The position numbers and the translations under genes were made by a program. The notes beneath the pieces were generated by a model. That model made no database searches and was not told the origin of the DNA. It was given only the letters and a program-made list of their open reading frames with translations. DNA of 64,000 nt from Escallonia rubra (Eukaryota > Streptophyta > Magnoliopsida > Escalloniales > Escalloniaceae). The number at the start of each line of letters is the position of its first letter. Position 1 is the stretch's first letter. Positions 15,301 through 24,091 of the stretch are shown here, piece after piece. The stretch lies in the NCBI GenBank assembly GCA_033065855.1, contig JAVXUO010001872.1:1-64000 (forward strand). The letters run 5' to 3'.

Positions 15301-16997
15301 GATTTTATTGACTAGGTACGATTCTGACATTCGTACCTAGTCCATAAAATCTGCAGTATCTAATATTTAGATACTAGTCACCCTATTACGATAAACTGTA
15401 TTTAGTACAAACAGTTGAACTGATTGACCCACCAGTTGAACCAATGAAGCATGAACAAGTCCTGGTGTCGGGTTTGGTTCTGATAACTCTGGAGGCAGGA
15501 GCTGGAGCAAGTGCAATGGGGGGTGTTACTAGTATTGGGTTTTGGGCTGGGAGTGGGAGCAGACGCGAAGCTCGGGAGCGTCACTAATATTGGAGAATCA
15601 TGCAACACCAAGGAGCACCTCCAGTACTAAAGCCACTATTGCCTGTACTGGCACGGCCATCACCGCCATATAACACCATAACCACCACCACCACCATTTT
15701 TTATGTTTGTTTGGCTTGACAAGCCGTACTTTCACATGCTTGTGCAAAATAAGGGGGCGGGATGGAGTTGGGCTGGCAGTCTTGGTAACAAATCCTAAAT
15801 TCGGGTGGTTGGAAGTTAGCAATGGCACCGAGATAGGGTGCACATTGGGTCTGGGGTGCGGGATCCGAAACGCAAAACCCATAGCTGATCTGATCTATTG
15901 CGAGGCGGAAGTGTGGTGGACATGCATTGAGGCTTATGCTTCTGGGTCAGATTAGGCTTCATCTGTTGTATGGCTTTCACTGCTTAGCTCCTGTCACAGC
16001 CGTAAACATATGGTATTATATCTACTTTAGACATTTCGTTATCTGAGCATGCCATCTTAACTTAGCATTAGAGTGCTGGGGCATTAATCCTGCTGCACAG
16101 GGACTAGCCTTGCAAGGTGCAAGGGCCACAAAGTGGGTAGCAAAGCCCACATGGTCGAGGTCCAACAAGGTGGGTCCTTGGAATGATCTGCGAGGCAGGA
16201 AGTGGACCCATGAGGTAGGCCCAGGGAGCTCAAAAGAGATACGAATCCTGGGATTGAAAAGGATTAGCTGCACGTCTCCTGATAGCTTAAACATTTGGGA
16301 GAGTTGGGTATGATTTCTTGCATCAAGTGGTGTGAGGTCTCAATAATCGAGTCTCCTCAGCGGGAGAATAATGCAGGGGCATTTATCCTGCTAGGCAGGG
16401 ACCAGCCTTGCTAGGTGAAAAGTGGGTTCTAAGCCCCCCAGGATGGAGGTCCTATGGATGATTTGCGAAGTGGGAGATGGAGCCGCGCAAGGAGCTAATT
16501 CGAGATACGATTCTTGGGCTCAAAGGATAAGTTGGTTGCCCTGTCCTGCATCATATTCACAACGGATTAAGGCTGACTGCAGTTAAAGCCTCAAGCAGTT
16601 ACTGTCTAAAATATGGTAGGCGTGTGGGCTTTTAGTTAGACCCAAACTAGAATTGATAATAACTGATGAAACTTTGATCTGCACGCTGTTATGATCTTTA
16701 AACATTTGCTTGATTCCGACTTTTTGAATTTACTTGCATTCTCTTACTTATGATGGACCTATGAAAATCTCTGTCAACTCTACTAGATTTTTCTACTGTA
16801 CTTTGGGTGTGAATATCCAGTGTTCCATTATTTTACTGCTGTGCTTTCTAGTTCATTTAGCGAGAAATATGTCAAATAAAACTTCCTCAATCGCCTTTTT
16901 CTTCTCTCTCGGAAGTTTTTGTAACTTTTCTCTTTCATGCTCTTAGGAACTCCAATCGATGAATATTGTCCCGCGATTAAAACTGACCGAGACTTGA
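399..16997 (+). CDS. NRPC2: DNA-directed RNA polymerase III subunit 2 (second-largest subunit), C-terminal half, 17 exons
   Basis: Catalytic beta-like subunit of nuclear RNA polymerase III, which makes tRNAs and 5S rRNA. I placed these exons: 399-503, 580-660, 737-868, 956-1000, 1859-1936, 2040-2179, 2318-2408, 3159-3286, 3345-3492, 3584-3714, 7019-7144, 7219-7274, 8933-9003, 11179-11263, 11348-11451, 11832-11960, 16947-16997. They sum to 1701 nt (566 residues plus TGA) and every junction keeps phase. Key blocks are [16 protein letters not shown] (exon 6), the universal beta signature [12 protein letters not shown] (exon 10), [12 protein letters not shown] (exon 11), and a C-terminal zinc ribbon with two CxxC pairs (CRKC, CSKC; exon 16). 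The gene ends with a 51-bp exon coding [16 protein letters not shown]. Plant homologues are about 1,150 residues, so the 5' half is outside the window. Intron 4 uses a GC donor; all others are GT-AG. The orthology is secure from remembered family sequence; exon edges are by eye. Confidence 0.93.
1001..1858 (+). other. RPC2 intron 4 with GC donor
   Basis: The exon ending in TATAACCAG is followed by GCAAGT rather than GT. The acceptor is TTTGCAG at 1852-1858. No repeats or genes recognised inside. Confidence 0.7.
2409..3158 (+). other. RPC2 intron 7
   Basis: It contains a loosely repeated segment. A stretch near 2715-2850 (GTTAAGCAGCCTGC ... CCCAGTCTGGAGT) resembles one near 2890-3030 (GTTAAGTAGCCTGC ... 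CCCAGGCTGAAGT), suggesting an old local tandem duplication of about 175 bp. No coding content seen. Confidence 0.5.
5678..6447. mobile_element. Inverted-repeat element, probably a MULE-like insertion
   Basis: GGACAAAAATACCCCTAACT at about 5682 is matched in inverse orientation by AGTTAGGGGTATTTTTGTCC at about 6421. The similarity runs inward about 65 bp to AATACCACCACCAC / GTGGTGATGGTATT. Ends and target duplication could not be fixed, so the family is inferred from general appearance (long, diverged inverted repeats around GC-richer filler). Confidence 0.45.
6617..6942. repeat. Tandem duplication, 2 x 162 bp
   Basis: The segment beginning GTTCTATGTTTAACTATATG at 6617 recurs almost base for base at 6779. 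Only a substitution or two separates the copies (ACTATATG against ACTAAATG), so the duplication is recent. It lies inside RPC2 intron 10 just upstream of exon 11. Confidence 0.9.
7275..8932 (+). other. RPC2 intron 12
   Basis: 1.66-kb intron ending TTTTCAG before the [15 protein letters not shown] exon. AT-rich; nothing recognisable inside. Confidence 0.65.
9004..11178 (+). other. RPC2 intron 13 with a probable transposon remnant
   Basis: 2.2-kb intron. About 10060-11060 looks like an old inserted element. GATATCGTTTGCAGTTATGG at its left and CAACACTATCGTAATG near 11041-11056 form a weak inverted pair. The interior has CCACC-rich (10260-10330) and GGTGG-rich (10530-10830) tracts in opposite sense. 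No open gene is supported. Confidence 0.45.
11452..11831 (+). other. RPC2 intron 15
   Basis: 380-bp GT-AG intron with no recognisable content; it separates the SSDPFEVQ exon from the zinc-ribbon exon. Confidence 0.7.
12194..12214. repeat. (TC)n microsatellite
   Basis: About ten uninterrupted TC units inside the RPC2 terminal intron. Confidence 0.9.
13575..13980. repeat. Diverged direct repeat, LTR-like in flavour
   Basis: GTAAACAGGGGGCAGTGGGA ... CCCTTCCCTAGCCGATGTGG near 13580 is echoed by GCAAACAGGGGCAATGGGAG ... CCCTTGCCTAGAGGTTGGGG near 13862. The GATGTGGGACTGCATAATTG run is of a kind often seen in plant LTRs, so an old LTR fossil is possible but not shown. Confidence 0.35.
15302..15350. 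repeat. Hairpin with 20-bp arms
   Basis: GACTAGGTACGA and TCGTACCTAGTC are exact inverse complements around a 9-nt loop. Extended arms (ATTTTATTGACTAGG / CCTAGTCCATAAAAT) match at all but one position. Confidence 0.8.
16070..16560. repeat. Two diverged tandem copies of a ~220-bp sequence
   Basis: GGGGCATTAATCCTGCTGCA at about 16078 is matched by GGGGCATTTATCCTGCTAGG at about 16377. Similarity continues through GGGACTAGCCTTGC / GGGACCAGCCTTGC and GAGATACGAATCCTGGG / GAGATACGATTCTTGGG. Origin unknown. Confidence 0.6.
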
Positions 16998-17795
16998 TCC
17001 GATGGGTTTCCCCTCCAAGGATGGAAGCAACACGGCCGGGGTATCTGTTCCAGTGCCGTGTCCCTGGATGTCAATGACATTACAACATGACATTTCACTC
17101 GTCTGCACGTTGTGGAGGAGATGATAAAGTCATCAAGCCAGAGGATTGAAGAGGCTTCGATGCTTAGCACCTATCTCTACATGTACATTCTTATCTGAAC
17201 TCTGAATCCTTGTGCAGAACATCCGTGTTGGACGTTCATCTTATACAAATTGCATACTCAAGCTGCCAACTTAGAATTTGGTTACCGATGGAATTTACAG
17301 ACTGCATCCTCGTCCTTTTAATTTTTTGAGCATGTACTCGGCCCCAAGTTAGGTCATTGAAGTGGAATAGACGGATCGTAGCTGGAACGTATCAAGATCT
17401 AATTGGTGGAATAAACAGAAAGGAGCTATTGGAACAAATAATTTTTAGATAGGTATCGTTTAAAACAAATTAAAAGTACGACGATGAAAATAAAATAAAA
17501 GGGAAAATAAGATGATTTTTTTTTAATGCTAGTTTCCCATGTTTAAACTGAATCCCTGATTGTGCATAGTGCAGTAATCAAAGTGGACAAAAATTAAGAA
17601 ATAGTAAACCAAAAAAAAAATGAAGTAAATAGTATTAGGTACTCTTGTCTTGCAAAAAACAAGTGCGACTCGTGAATTTTTTTTTAATTTTAAATAGGAG
17701 AATTGATATCAATAAGAAGAGTGCATTTTTAGTTATACAAGTAGCTAGACTTCTTTGGGAGAAGAAAAACCCTCCCGACGTAAGCGTTAACTAGT

Positions 17796-17920
17796 TTTTT
17801 TTTTAATGTTTAGAACTGTAATTAAATATGGCCCGTTGCTCGTCAGTATGGAGAATCGAACTCGGGGATCTCGAGGTCATTCCTCGAGTCCTTTTGCTAC
17901 TTCCACCACCCCCAAGGGTT
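17796..17920 (-). mobile_element. tRNA-derived SINE (minus strand)
   Basis: On the minus strand it begins AACCCTTGGGGGTGGTGG and carries a B-box-like GAGTTCGATTCTCC and an A-rich 3' end (T run at 17796-17804 on plus). It is flanked by imperfect 15-bp duplications, AAGCGTTAACTAGTT (17782) and AAGCGGTTACTAGTT (17921). The other segmental copy (AAGCGTTTGCTAGTT, about 40864) lacks it, which defines the empty site. The head resembles plant Au-type SINEs; that family name is inference. Confidence 0.75.
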
Positions 17921-17935
17921 AAGCGGTTACTAGTT

Positions 17936-18365
17936 GAAAAGGTCGATGTGTGTGTGAAGTACTAAAGCCCGCTGTCACAAAAATGGCCTGATGCCTATTA
18001 AGTCCATGTCTCCTTTTTTTTTTTTTTTTAATGAAACCGAACCAAATACATTGGGTTTCATCTCATGTGGCTGGAGGTAGGGCTGCAAGCGAGGTGAGTA
18101 CTCTGCTCATTATGAATTACTCGGCTCGTGTTCGTCATGAACTTTGAATTGATGTTTGAACTCGCACTCAAAATTTTTGTACGGACACGAGCTGATCTCG
18201 GCTCGGATCGTGTAAATGACCTTAATTGAAAAAGAAAAGGATTAGATATTGTAATATCATTCACACACAAGCTGAATCCCTAATATTTGCACATCAACAG
18301 TCACTAAACCAAAATCTAAAAGAACCCTTCCAATTACTCAAACCAGATCCCTAATATCATGTTGG
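17936..18365. other. RPC2 downstream flank with T tract
   Basis: After the RPC2-copy homology ends near 18015 there is a run of about 17 T (18013-18029). Next is a CTCGGCTCG-rich stretch (18075-18230) that looks like the inner part of a hAT-type terminal sequence (AGGGCTGCAAGCGAG at 18078). No gene. Confidence 0.4.
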
Positions 18366-18965
18366 GCTGATAGCTTGGCAAATCTGGATGGGCCCATGAA
18401 TGCAACTCGGCATCTAAGGCAGACCTTTATTTCTTGAGATTAGTTTGGCCCGGAAGTGTAATCTGATAAGCTCCTTTTTTGGGCTATTAGCCCCTTTATG
18501 TATGTATCAAAAATTAGAAACTTCTTCTGTTCTCATCAACCTCCCTGTTGTCGGCTCTGGATCCCTGCTCTAAGGCTGTTGGCCAGATTTCAGCCTTTGA
18601 ATGAGCCGTCTTTGGCTTCTAAATGTACCGAATTAAATCTATTTGTTCCTCAAATAGAAGCCATAGATCTGCAGAAGAGGCAAGAAAAAAGGACAGCGGC
18701 AGAACCTTCGAGAAAAAGTCACATCTTCATAAGGGCACATTCGTCCCTAAGTGCTACGTACATACATGTGAGGTTCAGCTTTTTGGCTAATAAAGTCAAA
18801 AAAATGCCAGAACTTTGCAAAAGCTGGTCCCTATAAAACTGAGCAAAGAGATGAGAGATCCATGTGAGCGTCTGGCCCCAAAGTCATTCAACATTAGGAG
18901 TCTTTCTTTAAAACTAGCGTACTGTGAGATGCCTTCACAGAACTTCCTGTTCAGGCTTCCTACCA
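18366..18965. repeat. Spacer-module fragment joined to DUF247 upstream fragment
   Basis: 18366-18640 repeats the sequence found just downstream of each DUF247 copy (GCTGATAGCTTGGCAAATCT ... TGTTGTCGGCTCTGGATCCC). 18658-18830 recurs at 22072-22300. 18835-18960 matches the block upstream of the DUF247 genes at 44040 and 48830 (AACATTAGGAGTCTTTC). Confidence 0.75.
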
Positions 18966-19101
18966 TCAAACTGAACTTATTAAAATATGTTAACTATTCG
19001 ATTTTACATTTCTCAAATCAACATCGTTACCGTTCGATTCATGAATCACAACTGATAATAAACCGAACAAAACTGACCTACGATGTACTCAATTATTGTT
19101 A

Positions 19102-20394
19102 GGGTAAATTACACTAAACACCCCTGAGGTTTTACGTAATTACACTCCACTACCGCTATCTTTAAAAATTACACTCAGCTCAAAAAATAACTTTTTTTGT
19201 TACGGTGTTAATGGTGCAATGCAAAAAGACATGAATGCCCTCAGACTGTTTTCTTGCTTCTTCTTCTCTCCCCCTGAGCCCCACGGCCGCAACAGCCCCT
19301 TGCCCTTCCTTCCGCATCTTACGTCGGCACCCTGCAGCGCCCCTACCCCCGTCAGCACCATGCAGCGCCCCTTTCCCCGTCAGCACCCTGCAGCGCCCTT
19401 TTCTTCGGCATCTTCTTCTCTCCCCTCGTCCCCCACGGTTGTAACAGCCCTTTGCCCCTTGCCCCTCCTGCTGCAACAGCGTCGCGCCTCACTCTCTGCT
19501 GACAGCACCCCTCCCCCCGTCGGCGCCGCTAGCCCCCCTTCTTCCTTCTTCTTCTCTCCCCTCGTCCCCCGCGGTCGCAACAGCCCCTTGCCCCGTCGCC
19601 CCTCCTGCTGCAACAGCGCCACACCTCACTCTCCGCTGATAGCGCCCCTCCCCCCGTCGGCGACGCTGACCCTCCTTCTTCCTTCTTCTTCTCTCCCCTC
19701 GTCCCCTGCGGTCGCAATAGCCCCTTGCCCCGTCTCCCCTCCTGCTGCAACAGCACCACACCTCACTCTTCGCTGACAGCGCCCCTTCCCCCATCGGCGA
19801 CGCCGACCCCCTTCTTCCTTCTTCTTCTCTCCCTCGTCCCCCGCGGTCGCAACAGCCCCTTGCCCCGTCGCCCTTCCTGCAGCATCTTAAACCGACGCTT
19901 CACTCTCCGCTGACAACTCCCCTCCCCCCGTCGGCGACGCCGACCCCCCTTTCCCTCCTCCTTTTTCTCTCCCCCAGCAGCCGCAACAACCCTTTGCCCT
20001 TCCTTCTACATCCCACGCCGGTAGCGTCCCTCCCCCTGTCGGCGCCCCCCTCCCCCCTTCCTTCTTCTTATCGCAGCTGCAACAGCACCGCGCCGTCGCC
20101 CGCCAAACCCATTAGCTTTTAGATTCAACCCTAATCTTCCTTTTTTAATTGTTCTTACCAAAATGCCCTCCTTATTTGCGTAAATGACAAAGGGGGGGGG
20201 GGGTATTTTGGGTATGAAAATTGCATAAAGTGATGGGTCAGAGAATTTTTTCACGGAGTTGGGCCTTCCGTTAAATGTGTGTAGTTGTGTGTAATGCGGG
20301 TATAAATCTCGGTGGGTCGGGTTGTAATATATAAAGATAGCGGTAGTGGAGTGTAATTACGTAAAACCTCAGGGGTGTTTAGTGTAATTTACCC
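19102..20394. mobile_element. MULE-type DNA transposon, non-autonomous, 1.29 kb
   Basis: Terminal inverted repeats begin GGGTAAATTACACTAAACAC and run about 55 bp (through CACTCCACTACCGC). They are flanked by 9-bp target duplications, TTATTGTTA (19093-19101) and TTATTTTTA (20395-20403). The duplicated block has an empty site (CAATTATTTTTAGTGACATT near 42809). The interior is GC-rich tandem repeats with no transposase. Confidence 0.88.
19498..19920. repeat. GC-rich tandem repeat, ~137-bp unit, about 3 copies
   Basis: GCTGACAGCACCCCTCCCCC recurs with small changes at 19498, 19635, 19773 and 19910. Each unit contains CGGTCGCAACAGCCCCTTGC or a close variant. It fills most of the MULE. The long proline/serine-rich reading frames here follow from the repeat. 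Confidence 0.85.
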
Positions 20395-20810
20395 TTATTT
20401 TTAGTAACATTCATTGATAATTTTCACATACTGCTAAGCAAATGCCTAATAAACAAAACCTTGAAAGTTAAGAGAAAAGAAAATAAGGAGAACGCTTATA
20501 ACACGAAAGTTAGGGCTCCATATTTCTCCCGCTATCTCAACAAGGCAGATAGGGCATCGCCTTTCTTAAGTCCAGGATTCTTGGTCCGGCGTTTTCTCGT
20601 TGACTGACAATTAAGTTAAGACCATTCGTAATTACTCATTCTTTCTTATACATCGATGACAAAAAAGTTGGGTTTTCATTTTAACATAATGCTTATATTT
20701 TATGTTAACACGAGCACTTGGATATTGAGTGTAACAAGATTATGTGCATTTTAGATAAAATATAACTTTAGTTTTGAATAATATTTACATTGAATAATAG
20801 GTGTGCAAAG

Positions 20811-21465
20811 GGATAACTTTAATAAATAAGCACAAAAGGATAGGCAAGCAGCCGCGGTGGTGGCTTCTCCGGCGAGGTGATTGCGGGGTACTTGCCACAG
20901 AGGTGACGGCTAGTGGAGGTGGTTGTGTTGCACGGTGGGGGAGGGGAACTTGGAGGCGAGGAGGGATGACAACTGGATGGAGGACAGAGGAGGGAGTTAG
21001 GCTATCGCTAGCGACAATAGAGAGAGAATAAATAAAGTGATGGAGAGAAAAATTAATTAGGGTTTTCATCTTAGGACTTTTAGCGAAGGACGATGTCCAT
21101 CGCTAAAAGTTCCATTTTCAAATTTTTTTGATTTTTAGCGACGGTACTTTAACGGCAGAGACAAATCCGTGGCCAAAAGTTAAAAAGTAAAATATTTCTT
21201 TTTGCAACAGATTTAAATCCGATCTGTAGGTAATACTTCGTCGCTAATTTATTTACAAAAATATCTTCAAAATTCAACTGAAAATAGAAATTTCGAAAAA
21301 CCTTCTAGCAATGGAATTTTTGTCGGTATAAGTCCGTCGCTAAAGGTTATTACCGATGAACATTTCTAGCGGAATAATCTTTAGCGACGGCCTTTACCGT
21401 CGCTAAAGGTGACTTTTAGTGACGGAATGACGTCCATATGGCTAAATGAGATTTTTCTTGTAGTG
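20811..21465. mobile_element. CACTA transposon, 3'-terminal remnant
   Basis: It ends TTTTTCTTGTAGTG, the inverse complement of the CACTACAAGAAAAA terminus of CACTA (En/Spm) elements. Before the end are many TTTAGCGACGG-type subterminal repeats in both senses, as CACTA elements have. No 5' CACTA terminus or transposase was found, so only the right end survives. It is shared with 43236-43896 and therefore predates the segmental duplication. Confidence 0.75.
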
Positions 21466-22576
21466 TATATACACCTTATGCAACAAATGAAAGGCTACAC
21501 GTATATCCTAACCAGTAGTGGAGCCAGAGAAATTCTTTAAGGTGGGCACCGAGAAACTAAATATTATTCAACAATCAATTAAATGCAAGAGCAAAATAGG
21601 GTTGTGTTACATATTTAATAAAAGTTATGAGTTTCTTCCTAGTAAAAAAAACTCATATAACAATGAACTGAAAACTAAAATAGACAATTAAGTACAATTG
21701 GCAAAAATATAAAAATGGATCAATCGACAAAATAACACAATCGCTCCCTTCGAGAAAAAGTCACTAGTTTATGCCACTAAAGTCACAAAAATATTACAGA
21801 AAACAGAATGCCTTATCGTAAAGAAAATAATTTGGTGAATCAAAAAATAGTTTTTACATATTAAACTTTGCTTTTAACACTTGATGCCGAGGTAGCCAAT
21901 AGGCAAGATATAATTGGTAACGAAGAAGTGAGGAGATGGGTTAACAAGAGTAAGGCCTTTTTCTTGTTATTATTAAGGAGATGCTTTATGAGGTCTGACA
22001 TGGAGAAACTAAGAAGAAGGACTTGAGAGACTTAAGGACGAACGACCAAGGGTCAAGGGAGAGTGAAGTGGAAGCCATAGATCTGCAGAAGAGGCAAGAA
22101 AAAAGGACAGCGGCAGAACCATCATGCTTTTCCAGTTTCCTCTTTTGTTGTGCCTTACGGTGAAATGACCAAATATAGTCTACCTAGTTCGTAAAAGTCA
22201 CATCTTCAGAAGGGCACATTCGTCCCTAAGTGCTACGTACATACATGTGAGGTTCAGCTTTTTGGCTAATCAAGTCAAAAAAAATGCCAGAACTTTGCAA
22301 TTGTAGCCCAAGACAATTGTAAAAATTTGCTGCTATCCGGGTTGTAGCCCAAGACAATTGTAAAATGGAAAAGATACAATGGACTCAATTAAGGATACTT
22401 AGGGGGTGGACACCTTTAGACCCTAAATTATGGATAACCTTCTTAGCACTCTCTAAACGGTTATTGCGACTCCCTAAATTACTTCACAGGACTATACGTC
22501 CAAGTAGAAAGGAATTTAAGGCCACCGTAAATTAATTCACAGGACTATACATCCACGTAGAAAGGAATTTAACGCC
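21466..22576. other. Upstream region of DUF247-1 with a hAT-like end
   Basis: The flank resumes as in copy 2 (ATACACCTTATGCAACAAAT). At about 21513 it is broken by CAGTAGTGGAGCCAGAG, which looks like a hAT terminus; its other end was not found. 22072-22300 repeats 18658-18830. Just before the gene, 22480-22575 holds a tandem doubling of TTCACAGGACTATAC ... GAAAGGAATTTAA (about 56 bp), present only once in DUF247-3. Confidence 0.5.
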
Positions 22577-24091
22577 ATGGCGGATATCCATGATGAGGAT
22601 AGCAGACGAGATAGGACTTCTGTCAAGAAATTATCAGAGACGATAAAAATTGATGTGGCCGACGATTACCTTGCAATCAAAGAATGGGAAGCCGCCATTG
22701 GAGGAAAGCAGACTAATACTAGCCTTTTGAACAACAAAAATAGAAATATAATACACAAGATTTCTCCACTCTTGCGAACGGACAAGAGAAACAAAAAGGA
22801 GTACGACCCAGTAGTTGTTTCCTTGGGTCCTTACCACCACAATAAAGGGGAGCTCCAGTTAGCAGAGAAGTTCAAGTCTAGAACACTACAAATGTTTCTT
22901 GCAAGTTGTGAAGGCATAACCATTGATGATTTGTGCGAGGGGGTCCTGGCGATGGTTGACATTGCGAGAAGTTGCTATGTCGAAGGCTCAACGGATGCAT
23001 ACGATGACGAGGAATTTTCCCGAATGATGCTCCTGGACGCCTGTTTTATTTTAACCATCATATGCAGTGAAATATTCGATTGGAGGTACATGGGAAATCA
23101 GCGTCCCCACACAAAGAATACCGATTTTGCTCTCACACTATCACTCGGCGCCACGGATGATACGAAGGTAGACCACGTGGTACTACTGTATCACGAGCAT
23201 CTAGGTGCGTTGGGGTGGGCTAATATATTCCGGGATATGTTTTTACTTGAGAACCAAGTGCCTTATGAAGTGCTTCGAGTGTTAATAAACTTCAGATCTG
23301 ATGACGGAAATGAACGGGAGGCAACAGTGAACAGATTTGTTGATTTCATAGTGCATAGGGAGAGGACTAGCGAGCCAGAAGGAAGAACATCGAGCACTAG
23401 CGTATCTCAGCAGCGGCCTTCTCATCTTCTTGAAATGTATCGAACATCCTTTCTCAGGTTTGATAGCAATCAGAAGCACTCGCCGAAAGCCAAATTTCGA
23501 GTTGATGTTAAGAATCGGTTTACCAACTACACACACTCGTGTCGTTCAACTACGGAGCTCAAAGCAAAGGGAATCCACTTTAGGCCTAGTACTGGCAAGT
23601 ATTTGACGGACATCGATTTCAACTCGTTCGGCTTTTATGGACAGCTTGAAATCCCTTCCAGGGTTATCACTCCCAGTGCCAAGGCCATTTTCCTAAACTT
23701 GATTGCATACGAAATGAGTCCACATACCCCTAACGATTTCAGTGTGACATCTTATATTGGTTTCATGAAATCACTCATTAATCATCCAGATGATGTGAAA
23801 GTGCTAAGGTCAAACCACATTCTTTTGAACAAACTGATCAACAGTGATGAAGAGCTGGCTAAGATGTATATGGAGATAAGCATTCCCACAGTGAACAATG
23901 CCATCTTCATGATCGTTCAAGAAAGAATCCAAGAGCACTACAATAGCAGGGGAAAGACGTGGATCGCGCAAATGATATCACGGTACCTTAGTAGCCCTTG
24001 GACTGCTATTGGTTTACTTGCTGCAACTTCACTTCTCGTCTTAACCTTTCTCCAGACCTACTTCACAATCTCTCCTCGCTCCGGCAAGTGA
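22577..24091 (+). CDS. DUF247 (UPF0481) family protein, DUF247-1
   Basis: Single-exon 504-residue plant DUF247 protein. Family landmarks in order: HKISPLLRTDKRNKKEYDPV and VVSLGPYHHNKGELQLAEKF (about 60-96), MMLLDACFIL (about 150), FRDMFLLENQVPYEVLRVLI (about 220-238), SCRSTTELKAKGIHF (about 320), PSAKAIFLNLIAYEM (about 365), TSYIGFMKSLINHPDDVKVL (about 390), and a C-terminal hydrophobic span WTAIGLLAATSLLVLTFLQT (about 475-495) that should anchor it in a membrane. Molecular function is unknown for most members; DUF247 proteins are male determinants at the grass S and Z self-incompatibility loci. The ATG follows GGAATTTAACGCC, conserved with DUF247-3. The region about 158-205 differs strongly from DUF247-3 while the flanks are nearly the same. 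Confidence 0.92.
   Translation: MADIHDEDSRRDRTSVKKLSETIKIDVADDYLAIKEWEAAIGGKQTNTSLLNNKNRNIIHKISPLLRTDKRNKKEYDPVVVSLGPYHHNKGELQLAEKFKSRTLQMFLASCEGITIDDLCEGVLAMVDIARSCYVEGSTDAYDDEEFSRMMLLDACFILTIICSEIFDWRYMGNQRPHTKNTDFALTLSLGATDDTKVDHVVLLYHEHLGALGWANIFRDMFLLENQVPYEVLRVLINFRSDDGNEREATVNRFVDFIVHRERTSEPEGRTSSTSVSQQRPSHLLEMYRTSFLRFDSNQKHSPKAKFRVDVKNRFTNYTHSCRSTTELKAKGIHFRPSTGKYLTDIDFNSFGFYGQLEIPSRVITPSAKAIFLNLIAYEMSPHTPNDFSVTSYIGFMKSLINHPDDVKVLRSNHILLNKLINSDEELAKMYMEISIPTVNNAIFMIVQERIQEHYNSRGKTWIAQMISRYLSSPWTAIGLLAATSLLVLTFLQTYFTISPRSGK

Larger units (their letters stand above)
11961..16946 (+). other. RPC2 terminal intron (5.0 kb)
   Basis: Very long last intron before a 51-bp final exon. It contains a TC microsatellite (12194-12214), a diverged direct repeat (about 13575-13980), a hairpin (15302-15350) and two diverged copies of a GGGGCATTAATCCTGC-type repeat (about 16070-16290 and 16367-16560). 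These suggest old insertions, but no intact element or gene can be drawn. Confidence 0.65.
18966..20810. repeat. Repeat A (three copies in window; A, B, C)
   Basis: The A sequence (AACTGATAATAAACCGAACA ... CAAGGCAGATAGGGCATCGC) also occurs at 42680-43235 (B) and 56068-56640 (C). In B and C it lies beside an ATPD sequence, so it probably began as the far flank of the ATPD gene. Copy A is split by the MULE at 19102-20394. Confidence 0.75.

Noticed and set aside
17796-17920. tRNA gene
   Set aside because: B-box-like sequence is present but no cloverleaf; the A-rich end and flanking duplications show a SINE.
19219-19776. 185-residue proline/serine-rich open frame
   Set aside because: It lies wholly in the GC-rich tandem repeats of a MULE, other frames are equally open, and it matches no family I know.
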